This document shows positions 50,771 to 58,893 of a stretch of DNA of 59,361 nucleotides, piece after piece; positions within the stretch are counted from its first letter, which is position 1; every line of letters begins with the position of its first letter. The translations under genes were made by a program, and so were the position numbers. The stretch is taken from assembly GCA_025965975.1 (NCBI GenBank), contig JAOPVX010000020.1, positions 1-59,361 of the forward strand, read 5' to 3'. Below the pieces are notes generated by a model. That model worked only from the letters and a program-made list of their open reading frames with translations, searched no databases and had not been told where the DNA came from. The DNA is from Mycobacterium sp. GTDB lineage: Bacteria; Actinomycetota; Actinomycetes; Mycobacteriales; Mycobacteriaceae.

Positions 50771-50813
50771 CCTACCAACCAGTAGGTTGACCTAGTAAAC
50801 CTTGTTCGTTTAC
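50771..50813. promoter_or_regulatory. Two palindromes before the thiolase operon
   Basis: CCTAC-CAACCA-GTAGG (50771-50786) and GTAAAC-CTTGTTC-GTTTAC (50795-50813) are perfect inverted repeats 8 bp apart, ending 54 bp before the thiolase ATG. Two regulators, or one regulator and an unusual promoter, may act here. The rest of the 233-bp gap from 50635 holds no gene. Confidence 0.5.
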
Positions 50814-50867
50814 GTTCGAGGGTGAACCCGCGCAGGGACAGAATCCACCTCTCAAAGGAGTAGTGCC

Positions 50868-52013
50868 ATGGCTGAAGCCGTCATCGTCGAGGCCGTGCGG
50901 TCGCCGGTCGGCAAGCGCAACGGCGGGCTGTCGGGAGTGCACCCCGGCGAACTGTCCGCACAGGTGCTCAACGGCCTGGCCGAGCGCGCAGGCATCGACC
51001 CGGAGATCGTCGACGACGTCATCTGGGGATGTGTCATACAGGCAGGCGAGCAGGCCCTCGACGTCGCCCGTACCGCAGTACTTGCTGCGGGCTGGCCCGA
51101 GAGCGTCCCCGGCGTCACAGTCGACCGGCAGTGCGGGTCGAGCCAGCAGTCGGTGCACTTCGCCGCGGCCGGCGTGGTGGCAGGGCACTACGACGTGGTT
51201 GTCGCGGGCGGTGTCGAGTCGATGTCGCGCACACCCATGGGCGCCTCGCTGGCCAACGGTGGCCACCCGTACCCGGAGGCCTTCCGCACCCGCTACACCC
51301 AGACGCCGAACCAGGGCATCGGCGCGGAGATGATCGCCGAGCAGTGGGGCTTCGACCGCACCGCGGTCGACGAGTTCTCGCTGGCGTCGCACGAGAAGGC
51401 CGCCGCTGCGCAGGATTCCGGTGCATTCGATGACCAGATCGTGGCGATCAAGGACCAGGACGGCAACCCGGTGCTCAAGGATGAAGGCATCCGCCGCGGC
51501 ACCACCATCGAGAAGATGGCTCAGCTCAAGCCGGCGTTCAAGGACGACGGCGTGATCCACGCAGGCAACTCCAGCCAGATCTCCGACGGCTCGGCCGCGC
51601 TGCTCTTCATGTCGGCCGAGAAGGCGAAGTCGTTGGGGCTTAAGCCGATCGCGAAGGTGCACACCGCGACGCTGGCGGGCGCCGATCCGGTGATCATGCT
51701 GACCGCGCCGATCCCGGCTACCCAGAAGGCGCTGAAGCGCTCGGGCCTACGGCTCGAGGACATCGGCGTGTTCGAGGTCAACGAGGCGTTCGCGCCGGTG
51801 CCGCTGGCGTGGCTGGCCGACATCGGCGCCGACGAGAAGAAGCTCAACCCGAACGGCGGCGCAATCGCGCTCGGCCACCCGCTTGGCGGATCCGGGGCCC
51901 GGATCATGACCACGATGCTCTACCACATGCGGGACAAGGGAATTCGCTACGGCCTGCAGACCATGTGCGAGGGTGGAGGTCAGGCCAACGCCACCATCCT
52001 GGAGCTGCTGTGA
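50868..52013 (+). CDS. Acetyl-CoA acyltransferase (thiolase, FadA type)
   Basis: 381 residues with an AAAGGAG site before the ATG. All classical catalytic motifs are present: Cys89 in VDRQCGSSQQ, NEAFAPV, GGAIALGHPLGGSGAR with the catalytic His, and the second Cys in CEGGGQAN. It performs the last step of beta-oxidation, releasing acetyl- or propionyl-CoA. It heads an operon with an enoyl-CoA hydratase and an acyl-CoA dehydrogenase. Confidence 0.93.
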   Translation: MAEAVIVEAVRSPVGKRNGGLSGVHPGELSAQVLNGLAERAGIDPEIVDDVIWGCVIQAGEQALDVARTAVLAAGWPESVPGVTVDRQCGSSQQSVHFAAAGVVAGHYDVVVAGGVESMSRTPMGASLANGGHPYPEAFRTRYTQTPNQGIGAEMIAEQWGFDRTAVDEFSLASHEKAAAAQDSGAFDDQIVAIKDQDGNPVLKDEGIRRGTTIEKMAQLKPAFKDDGVIHAGNSSQISDGSAALLFMSAEKAKSLGLKPIAKVHTATLAGADPVIMLTAPIPATQKALKRSGLRLEDIGVFEVNEAFAPVPLAWLADIGADEKKLNPNGGAIALGHPLGGSGARIMTTMLYHMRDKGIRYGLQTMCEGGGQANATILELL

Positions 52014-52807
52014 CCGACACCGTGACGAGCGCCGCCGCTCTCACCGAGCGGCGGGGCAACGTCCTGCTCATCACGCTGAACCGTCCGGAGGCGCGCAACG
52101 CGGTCAACAGCGCGGTGAGCACCGCGGTGGGCGACGCGCTGCATGAGGCCCAGGACGACCAGGAGGTGCGCGCGGTGGTTATCACCGGCGCCGGTGAGTC
52201 CTTCTGCGCGGGAGCTGATCTGAAGGCCATCTCGCGGCGGGAGAATCTGTTCCACCCCGACCACGGTGAATGGGGTTTCGCGGGCTACGTACACCACTAC
52301 ATCGACAAGCCGACCATCGCCGCGGTCAATGGCACCGCGCTGGGCGGGGGCACCGAGCTCGCGCTCGCCAGCGACCTTGTGGTGGCCGAGGACCGCGCGA
52401 AGTTCGGGCTCCCCGAGGTCAAGCGCGGGCTCATCGCCGCCGCAGGCGGCGTGTTCCGCATCGTCGATCACCTGCCGCGCAAGGTCGCGATGGAGCTGCT
52501 GTTCACCGGCGAGCCGATGAGCTCTGCGGACGCGCTGAAGTGGGGCCTGATCAACCAGGTTGTCCCCGACGGCACCGCGGTGGACGCCGCGCTGGCGCTC
52601 GCCGAGCGGATCACCGCGAACGCGCCGCTGGCGGTATGGGCCAGCAAGCGGGTGGCCAACGGCGTCGACGACGGCGTCATCACCGACGACGAGGTCGGCT
52701 GGTCTCGCACCGTGCGCGAGATCACCGCGCTGATCAGGTCTGAGGACGCAAGGGAAGGACCGCTGGCGTTCGCCGAGAAGCGGCAGCCGGTCTGGAAAGC
52801 CAAGTAG
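52010..52807 (+). CDS. Enoyl-CoA hydratase (crotonase)
   Basis: 265 residues from a GTG overlapping the thiolase stop (GTGA). The oxyanion segments SFCAGADLKAI and NGTALGGGTELALASDL and both glutamates (GTEL and FGLPEVKRGL) are intact, so it is a true hydratase, in contrast to the 14488 protein. It acts between the acyl-CoA dehydrogenase and thiolase of this operon; the hydroxyacyl-CoA dehydrogenase is missing here. Confidence 0.92.
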   Translation: MTDTVTSAAALTERRGNVLLITLNRPEARNAVNSAVSTAVGDALHEAQDDQEVRAVVITGAGESFCAGADLKAISRRENLFHPDHGEWGFAGYVHHYIDKPTIAAVNGTALGGGTELALASDLVVAEDRAKFGLPEVKRGLIAAAGGVFRIVDHLPRKVAMELLFTGEPMSSADALKWGLINQVVPDGTAVDAALALAERITANAPLAVWASKRVANGVDDGVITDDEVGWSRTVREITALIRSEDAREGPLAFAEKRQPVWKAK

Positions 52808-52818
52808 GAGAAGACACA

Positions 52819-53961
52819 TTGAAGAGACTGGTATTCGAACCCGAGCACGAGCAGCTGCGGGAGACTGCGCGTCAGTTTCTCGAAAAAGAGTGCGCGCCAT
52901 ACACCGAGAAGTGGGAGAGCGAGCGCCTCGTCGACCGCGAATCGTACGTGGCCGCAGGCAAATACGGGCTCATCGGCTTCAACATGCCAGAGGAGTACGG
53001 CGGTGGAGGCGTCGACGACTTCCGCTTCAACGCCGTGATCGTCGAAGAGTTCTCCAAGTTCGGTCCCGCGACACCTGGCGTGAGTCTGCAGAACGACATC
53101 GTCGGCCCGTACTTCGCGTCGCTGGCGACCGACGAGCAGAAGCAGCGGTGGCTGCCTGGCTACATCACCGGTGAGCTCATCGGCGCGATCGCGATGACCG
53201 AGCCCGGTGCCGGTAGCGACCTGGCAGGCATCAAGGCGTCGGCGGTGCGCGACGGTGACGACTGGATTCTCAACGGCTCAAAGACATTCATCTCTGCGGG
53301 TATCAACAGCGACCTGGTGATCGTCGTCGCCCGTACCGACCCCGAGGCGGGGCACAAGGGCTTCTCGCTACTGGTCGTCGAGCGCGGCATGGAGGGGTTC
53401 ACCCGAGGGCGCAAGCTCGACAAGATGGGCCTGCACGCCGCCGACACCGCCGAGCTGCACTTCGAGAACGTGCGCGTGCCCGCCACCAACATCCTCGGTC
53501 TCCAGGGGCGCGGCTTCTACCACCTGATGCACAACCTGCCGTCCGAGCGGTTGTCCATCGCGATCGCCGCCATCGCGGGCGCCAGGGCCACGTTTAACGA
53601 GACACTGCAGTACGTCAAGGACCGCAAGGCGTTCGGGCAGCCGATCGGCACCTTCCAGCACAACCGGTTCCTGATGGCCGAGATGGACACCGAGCTCGAG
53701 ATCGCCGAGTCCTACATCGACCGCTGCCTGCGGGCGGCCGTCGACAAGGAGCTGACCGCGGTGCAGGCGTCGAAGGCCAAGTGGTGGTGCACCGAGCTCG
53801 GCAAGCGCGTCGTCGACAACTGCGTTCAGCTGCACGGCGGGTACGGCTACATGAACGAGTACAAGGTCGCGCGTGACTACGTCGACGTCCGGATCCAGAC
53901 GATCTTCGGCGGCACGACCGAGATCATGAAAGAGATCATCGGCCGCGACCTCGGGCTCTAG
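52819..53961 (+). CDS. Acyl-CoA dehydrogenase (long-chain/FadE type)
   Basis: 380 residues from a TTG with AGGAGAAG upstream. All family blocks are present: MTEPGAGSDLAGIKASA, DRKAFGQPIGTFQHNRF, HGGYGYMNEYKVARDY and FGGTTEIMKEIIGRDLGL. The Glu in YMNEY matches the catalytic base of the isovaleryl/long-chain branch. It is a self-contained, homotetrameric-type enzyme, unlike the paired and fused dehydrogenases in the islands. Its stop lies in the first copy of a 25-bp repeat. Confidence 0.92.
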   Translation: MKRLVFEPEHEQLRETARQFLEKECAPYTEKWESERLVDRESYVAAGKYGLIGFNMPEEYGGGGVDDFRFNAVIVEEFSKFGPATPGVSLQNDIVGPYFASLATDEQKQRWLPGYITGELIGAIAMTEPGAGSDLAGIKASAVRDGDDWILNGSKTFISAGINSDLVIVVARTDPEAGHKGFSLLVVERGMEGFTRGRKLDKMGLHAADTAELHFENVRVPATNILGLQGRGFYHLMHNLPSERLSIAIAAIAGARATFNETLQYVKDRKAFGQPIGTFQHNRFLMAEMDTELEIAESYIDRCLRAAVDKELTAVQASKAKWWCTELGKRVVDNCVQLHGGYGYMNEYKVARDYVDVRIQTIFGGTTEIMKEIIGRDLGL

Positions 53962-54018
53962 CCGGCTCAGCCGGCGCGGGCTCTAGCCGGCTCAGCCGGC
54001 GTGGGTTCTAGCCGGCCG
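53953..54018. terminator. Tandem 25-bp repeats forming hairpins at a convergent gene end
   Basis: About 2.6 copies of a 25-bp unit (53953-53977, 53978-54002, then a partial copy) each contain GCCGG-CTCAG-CCGGC, a 5-bp stem with 5-base loop. CTAG in the first copy supplies the TAG stop of the acyl-CoA dehydrogenase gene, and CTAG in the last partial copy supplies the TAG of the fasciclin gene on the other strand. The array probably acts as a two-way terminator. Confidence 0.6.
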
Positions 54019-54733
54019 CCGGAGAGGGCACGTGCTGGTCCGCAGGCGGCGGCGGGGGTGCCTCCGCCGTCGTGGTGGTCGTCGCTGTCGTGGAGCTGGT
54101 GCCCGTCGGGGTGATCGGCTCGGGAGCCTGCGCTGGATCCAGAACCGTGTCGATCATGTAGATCCGCGCATCGCTGGCCTGGATTCCGCCGCAGACGAGC
54201 TTGGCGGTGTCGTTGACCTTGATGTCGCCGCCCTTGCCCGTCACCTTGATCTCGGCGCCCTGCTGCGTTGGCCGCTGGCCCTTCAGATCGTCTGGGCCAA
54301 GCAGGCCGAGGAAGACGTGGTAGTAGTCGAGCTTCGCCAACGCCGCCGGGTCGGCCTTGATGGCGTCAAGCCGGCCGGGTTCCATCGCCGCGAACGCGTC
54401 GTTCGTCGGCGCGAACACCACGTACGGGCCGTTGTTGAGCACCGAGACGATGTTGACCGCCGGGTTGGCCTGCCCGGAGATCAACGAGTTGAACGTGGAG
54501 ATGTCAGGGATGCCGGCGAGCACGGTGCCGATCGGCTGGGTGTTGAAATTCTTCCAGTTGGGCAGCTCCGTCTTGAACGCGTCACACCCCGGCCCCTGTG
54601 GATCAGGGATCGGGGTCACCGGCGTCGTATCCGGCGGTGGGTCGGCATAAGCGTTGATGGCGAGTGGCAGCGATGCAACGATCGCGACAACCCCCACGGC
54701 GGCGCCTATGGCCTTGCTGGCACGAGTCTTCAC
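54008..54733 (-). CDS. Secreted fasciclin-domain protein
   Basis: 241 residues from GTG 54733 (AGGAG upstream); the longer frame would put charged residues before the signal. The first 31 residues are a Sec signal with hydrophobic core IGAAVGVVAIVASLPLAI and a likely cut after AYA. A FAS1 domain (about 65-185, FAPTNDAFAAM) follows, then a Thr/Pro-rich tail. It probably works at the cell surface in adhesion or wall interaction. Confidence 0.85.
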   Translation of the reverse strand: MKTRASKAIGAAVGVVAIVASLPLAINAYADPPPDTTPVTPIPDPQGPGCDAFKTELPNWKNFNTQPIGTVLAGIPDISTFNSLISGQANPAVNIVSVLNNGPYVVFAPTNDAFAAMEPGRLDAIKADPAALAKLDYYHVFLGLLGPDDLKGQRPTQQGAEIKVTGKGGDIKVNDTAKLVCGGIQASDARIYMIDTVLDPAQAPEPITPTGTSSTTATTTTTAEAPPPPPADQHVPSPAAG

Positions 54734-54820
54734 TTTCGGCTCCTCAGCTTCGTTAGGTCGCATCGCATGTTAAGGGCAGCGATCACCCAACAGCAAAGTC
54801 GCATCGAGACCCTAATTCCG

Positions 54821-56149
54821 TTACAGGCCGCTGACCTGCACTTTCCGCACGTTTGCGCAGAGAACCACGGCGACGAAACACAGACAGGCCGCCAGGTAGA
54901 ACGCCGTGTCATAGTTGCCCTGCATATCGCGCAGCCGGCCAGCGCCCGCGGCGGCGATCGCCGCGCCGAGCTGGTGGGACGCGAACACCCAACCAAACAC
55001 GACGGGGGAGCGCGTGCCGAAGTAGTTGCGGCATAAAACTATCGTCGGCGGCACGGTGGCCACCCAGTCAAGGCCGTAGAAGATGACGAATACCCACGTG
55101 CCCGGTTCGGCGTGCGGCGAAAGCAGCAACGGCAACAGCAGCAGCGAGAGCCCGCGGCCGGCGTAGTAGACCACCAACAGCAGCCGGGGATCGATGCGGT
55201 CGGTGAGCCAGCCGGAGAACACCGTGCCCGCGACGTCGAGGATGCCGATGGTGGCGAGCAGCCCCGCCGCCACCGTGGTGGGCATGCCGTGGTCGTTGGC
55301 GGCAGGAATGAAATGCGTGCCGATCAACCCGTTCGTCGTCATCCCGCAGATCGCGAAGCTCGCTGCCAGCAGCCAGAAGGCAGGCACCCGTGCACCGATC
55401 CGCAACCCGTCGAAAGCGGCGGCAAAACTCGAGGCAGGCACGACAGCGGGCTCGGCCGCAGCCGTCGCACCGTATGGCGTTAAGCCCTTGTCCTGCGGGT
55501 AGTTCCGCATGAACGCCACCACCAGCGGCACCACGCCGAGGGCCGCCGCGGCGACGATCAACGACGCCAAGCGCCAGCCGTGCCGGGTGGTCACCTCGGC
55601 GACGATGGGCAGGAAGATCAGCTGCCCGGTCGCGCTCGCCGCGGTCAGCACGCCGGTGACCAGGCCGCGCCGGGCCTCGAACCAGCGCGCCGCGACGATG
55701 GCGACGAAGCCCATCGAGATCGAGCCGGTGCCAACGCCGACCAGCACGCCCCACAGCAGCACCAGCTGCCAGCTTGCGGTCATCGTCACACTCAGCGCCG
55801 ACCCCGACGCGATCAGCAGCAGCGCCGCCGACAGCACCGGTCGCACACCGAACCGGTCCATCAAGGCCGCTGCGAACGGTGCCGTCAGCCCGAACAACGT
55901 CATGTTGACCGACATCGCCAGCCCGACCACCCCGTGTGACCAGCCGAACTCGTGGTGAAGCGGGTTCATCATGACGCCAGGCACCGAGCGAAAACCCGCA
56001 GCGCCGAGGATCGCGATGAAGCTGACGGCGGCCACCACCCAGGCCAAGTGAATGCGACCCGTTGGCGTGCTTTTCCGTGCGGCGGTGAGCGTCACCGAAT
56101 CACTGTCGCGGATCCGCAGGGGCGCGACCAGTGGCATGAATGACACCAT
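54821..56149 (-). CDS. MFS transporter (monocarboxylate/OxlT-like)
   Basis: 442 residues from ATG 56149 or 56137. Twelve hydrophobic segments are visible, with the MFS loop pattern ALMDRFGVRPVLS after segment 2 and its echo LTDRIDPRLLLVV after segment 8. This branch exports or imports small carboxylates. It is followed, on the same strand upstream, by two TetR genes, the nearest ending 27 bp before its start. Confidence 0.88.
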   Translation of the reverse strand: MVSFMPLVAPLRIRDSDSVTLTAARKSTPTGRIHLAWVVAAVSFIAILGAAGFRSVPGVMMNPLHHEFGWSHGVVGLAMSVNMTLFGLTAPFAAALMDRFGVRPVLSAALLLIASGSALSVTMTASWQLVLLWGVLVGVGTGSISMGFVAIVAARWFEARRGLVTGVLTAASATGQLIFLPIVAEVTTRHGWRLASLIVAAAALGVVPLVVAFMRNYPQDKGLTPYGATAAAEPAVVPASSFAAAFDGLRIGARVPAFWLLAASFAICGMTTNGLIGTHFIPAANDHGMPTTVAAGLLATIGILDVAGTVFSGWLTDRIDPRLLLVVYYAGRGLSLLLLPLLLSPHAEPGTWVFVIFYGLDWVATVPPTIVLCRNYFGTRSPVVFGWVFASHQLGAAIAAAGAGRLRDMQGNYDTAFYLAACLCFVAVVLCANVRKVQVSGL

Positions 56150-56176
56150 TCGTTAAAAACGTGCCAGTGTCCTGCG

Positions 56177-56752
56177 CTAGCCCTCCCGCAGCACGACGGC
56201 CACCACGCTCGCCAGATCCTCGGCCGTTTGGCGGAACGTGTCGGCGCCACAGCTGGCGTGCACCAGCGCGCCGAGTAGGCCGAACTCCAGTGTCTCGGCC
56301 ACCTCGGGCCATGCGCCCGACCGCAGCGCTGCGCGCACGCGCCGCTGCAGCTCCGCGTGGATTCGCTGCCGGATCGCGCGCACGGACGGCTCGTCACAGA
56401 TCAGCGCGCTCGAGCAGGCCGCCGCGACTCCCGGCTCGTCGGCCAGCAGCATGACCAACTGTGAGAACTGGGCGGCGATCCTGGCCCGCGCGGATTGCTC
56501 GACGTCGACGATCAACGGCGCGGCACGCAACCGTTCGAGATAGATCTCGGCGACGATCGCGTCCTTCGACCGGAAGTACGCGCAGATCTCGCCATGAGAA
56601 ACGCCCGCGCGCTTGGCGATCGACCGCATGGTGATGATCGAATACGGCACTTCCCGCGCCAGATCGACCGTCGCATCCAGCACCCGGCGCCCAATCTCGT
56701 CATCGATGCGGGTGCGATCGTCGTAGGACCGCAGGTATACGACGTCAGCCAT
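56177..56752 (-). CDS. TetR-family repressor
   Basis: 191 residues from ATG 56752. The helix-turn-helix is TMRSIAKRAGVSHGEICAYF at about residues 42-61. Its start overlaps the end of the next TetR gene by 8 bp, so the two are co-transcribed. It probably controls the downstream MFS gene. Confidence 0.85.
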   Translation of the reverse strand: MADVVYLRSYDDRTRIDDEIGRRVLDATVDLAREVPYSIITMRSIAKRAGVSHGEICAYFRSKDAIVAEIYLERLRAAPLIVDVEQSARARIAAQFSQLVMLLADEPGVAAACSSALICDEPSVRAIRQRIHAELQRRVRAALRSGAWPEVAETLEFGLLGALVHASCGADTFRQTAEDLASVVAVVLREG

Positions 56753-57329
56753 TCGAGTCACTGCCCAACAGATCGGCGAGCGCGACAGCCAGTTCGTGAA
56801 GGCCGGTTTCAAGCGAATATGTCTTGTCCACAGTCCAATTCACGATGCCGCCCGTCAGTGCGCCGACGATGATATCGGCGAGCGTTTGGGCATCGTGGCG
56901 GACAGTCACCTCGCCGCGCGCCACGCCTTCCTTGACGAGTTCGAGGAACGTGTCGTGCAGGGCGAAACCCCGTTGAATGCCATACCCCGCGGCGGCCAGC
57001 ATCTCGGCGATCACCTCGCGGTAGGTGTCACTCGAACTGCTAAGGGCCGCCGCGATGTCGTCAAAGACCCCGATCAGCCGGGCGGGGATCGGTTCATCGG
57101 CGCGATCAAACACAACGTCATGCATGTTGAGCAGGCGGCGCTCGGCGAGCGCCCGCATCATGTCGTGCCGGGTGGGGAAGTGGTTGAAGAACGTTCGGTT
57201 TGCGACGTCGGCGCGCTCGCAAATGTCCTCGATCGTCGTCGCGGACACCCCCCGAACCAGGAACAGGTCGAAAGCCGCACCAAGAATCCGGTCGCGGACC
57301 TCCTGCTTGCGGCGGTCCATCCTGTTCAC
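56745..57329 (-). CDS. TetR-family repressor
   Basis: 194 residues from GTG 57329, or 191 from ATG 57320. The helix-turn-helix is TIEDICERADVANRTFFNHF at about residues 32-51. Overlap with the preceding TetR gene makes a rare TetR-TetR-MFS operon. The 284-bp gap up to the sigma-factor gene (57330-57613) holds no gene I can support. Confidence 0.85.
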   Translation of the reverse strand: MNRMDRRKQEVRDRILGAAFDLFLVRGVSATTIEDICERADVANRTFFNHFPTRHDMMRALAERRLLNMHDVVFDRADEPIPARLIGVFDDIAAALSSSSDTYREVIAEMLAAAGYGIQRGFALHDTFLELVKEGVARGEVTVRHDAQTLADIIVGALTGGIVNWTVDKTYSLETGLHELAVALADLLGSDSNG

Positions 57330-57613
57330 GGCTGCGAGCCTACTGTGGCGTTGCCGCACGGCCATTCCGACAAGTCCCCGAGGTAGCCGCAACCCCCGTC
57401 GGCCGGTTCCGTGCTCACCGCCGCCAACACCTGCGTCGCCATGCCTACGCACGGTACGAGCGATTGCAGATAAACGCAAGAGTGCAGTGATATGCATTGC
57501 CCGCCGAATACCGGGTAGCGGGAAGTCCTGACGGGTGGCAGCGGCAACGACACGACCCTCGTCGAGGGCGACTGTTGAAGAGGTGACGGCTGTCCTTCCA
57601 GATCACTTGCCAA

Positions 57614-58138
57614 ATGACGCAGGATCCGGGCAGTGCTATGTTGCGCGGGCTCTACGACGCGCACTCGGCCGCGTTGTGGCGCTACGCCCAGCGGTTGACT
57701 CGGGACCCGCACCAAGCACACGACGTGGTGCAGGAAACGCTTATGCGCGCATGGCTGCACCCCGAAATCAACGAGGATGGCAACCGATCGCCACAGGCTT
57801 GGCTATTCACCGTCGCGCGCAACATCATCATTGACGACCGCCGCAGTGCTCGGTTCCGCAACGAAGTAGCGATGTTGGAGGGTGCCGATATCGACGAGCC
57901 GTTCGATCTGCAGGACGCAACTGCCACCATCGACCGGCTGATGGTCAGGCAGGCGCTGGCTCAATTGTCCGCCGAGCACCGCGGCGTTCTCTGGCGGTCG
58001 TATTACCTGGGCTGGACGCTGGCGCGTATCGCGGAGGACCTCAAGATCGCCGAAGGCACCGTGAAGTCGAGGCAGCACTATGCGTTGCAGGCGCTGCGGC
58101 GGACGTTGCAGGACGGCCGAGAATCGGACGGCGGATGA
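57614..58138 (+). CDS. ECF sigma factor, SigL-like
   Basis: 174 residues. Region 2 is YDAHSAALWRYAQRLTRDP with DVVQETLMRAW; region 4 is LSAEHRGVLWRSYYLGW through IAEGTVKSRQHYALQALR. The sequence follows M. tuberculosis SigL closely in both regions. In that species the zinc anti-sigma RslA follows sigL; here the next gene is a broken carbonic-anhydrase-like gene and no anti-sigma is seen. It directs RNA polymerase to envelope or redox-response promoters. Confidence 0.88.
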   Translation: MTQDPGSAMLRGLYDAHSAALWRYAQRLTRDPHQAHDVVQETLMRAWLHPEINEDGNRSPQAWLFTVARNIIIDDRRSARFRNEVAMLEGADIDEPFDLQDATATIDRLMVRQALAQLSAEHRGVLWRSYYLGWTLARIAEDLKIAEGTVKSRQHYALQALRRTLQDGRESDGG

Positions 58139-58163
58139 ACGGGAGGTAGCGGGCGTCAATACC

Positions 58164-58709
58164 ATGACGCGCATGCTTCATCCGCTGATCCTGCCCGTTC
58201 GCGGTCATTCGCCCTTGCTCACGCCGAAAGCTGGGTGGCGCCAAACGCGAGTGTGATCGGCCAGGTCACGCTCGCCGCCAGGGCCAGCGTCTGGTACGGA
58301 GCCACGCTGCGCGCCGAGGCAGAGCCGATCGAGATCGGATTCGGCACGAATATCCAGCACGGGGTCACCATCCACGTCGACTCCCAATTCCCGGTCAGCA
58401 TTCCCGGTCAGCATCGGCGCCGGGGTCAGCGTCGGCGAGAACGCAGTGCTGCACGGCTGTGTCGTCGAGGACGATGCACTGATCGGCATGGGGGCCGTCA
58501 TCCTCAACGGCGCCACGATCGGCGCGGGCTCTCTGGTCGCGGCGGGCGCGTTGGTGCCACAGGGCGTCGCGGTGCCGCCACGGTCCCTGGTGACCGGCGT
58601 GCCGGGCAGTGTCCGCCGTGAGCTCAGCGATGCCGAGATCGCCAACAACCGAAACAACGCGCAGGTGTGTCAGCGGCTCATCGAGCTGCACCGCGGCGCC
58701 ATCGGCTAG
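58164..58709 (+). pseudogene. Broken gamma-carbonic-anhydrase-like gene
   Basis: The reconstructed protein reads LHPLILPVRGHSP, then [38 protein letters not shown], then [20 protein letters not shown] and ends HRGAIG, the left-handed beta-helix plan of gamma-class carbonic anhydrases. Reading it needs two frame changes. One is a missing base near 58222-58226. The other is caused by a perfect 13-bp tandem duplication at 58388-58413. Removing one unit restores the frame exactly. One change could be a sequence error, but a duplication is more likely real. The metal-site histidines of the N-terminal half are in the intact part. Confidence 0.82.
58388..58413. repeat. 13-bp tandem duplication that shifts the reading frame
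   Basis: TTCCCGGTCAGCA occurs twice in direct succession (58388-58400 and 58401-58413) with no mismatch. Thirteen is not a multiple of three, so the second copy breaks the carbonic-anhydrase-like frame. The absence of divergence points to a recent event. Confidence 0.9.
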
Positions 58710-58893
58710 CCCGCGGTCCGGCAGGTGTCCTTCGCCCCTGTGCTACCAATTTCTTACCAGCACAAGGCCTCTCACCGCATGGCCTGCTGAACAGGCCGTC
58801 GATGCGGCGTTGGCAGCGATGTTCGCGGGTGGCAGGCGCCGATAAACTCGATTTCGATCTGATGGGTTCGGGTACCTCCGTACGGTGGGTACC

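Noticed and set aside
57330-57613. Short frames upstream of the SigL-like gene
   Set aside because: No start site or family resemblance; composition fits shadow coding.
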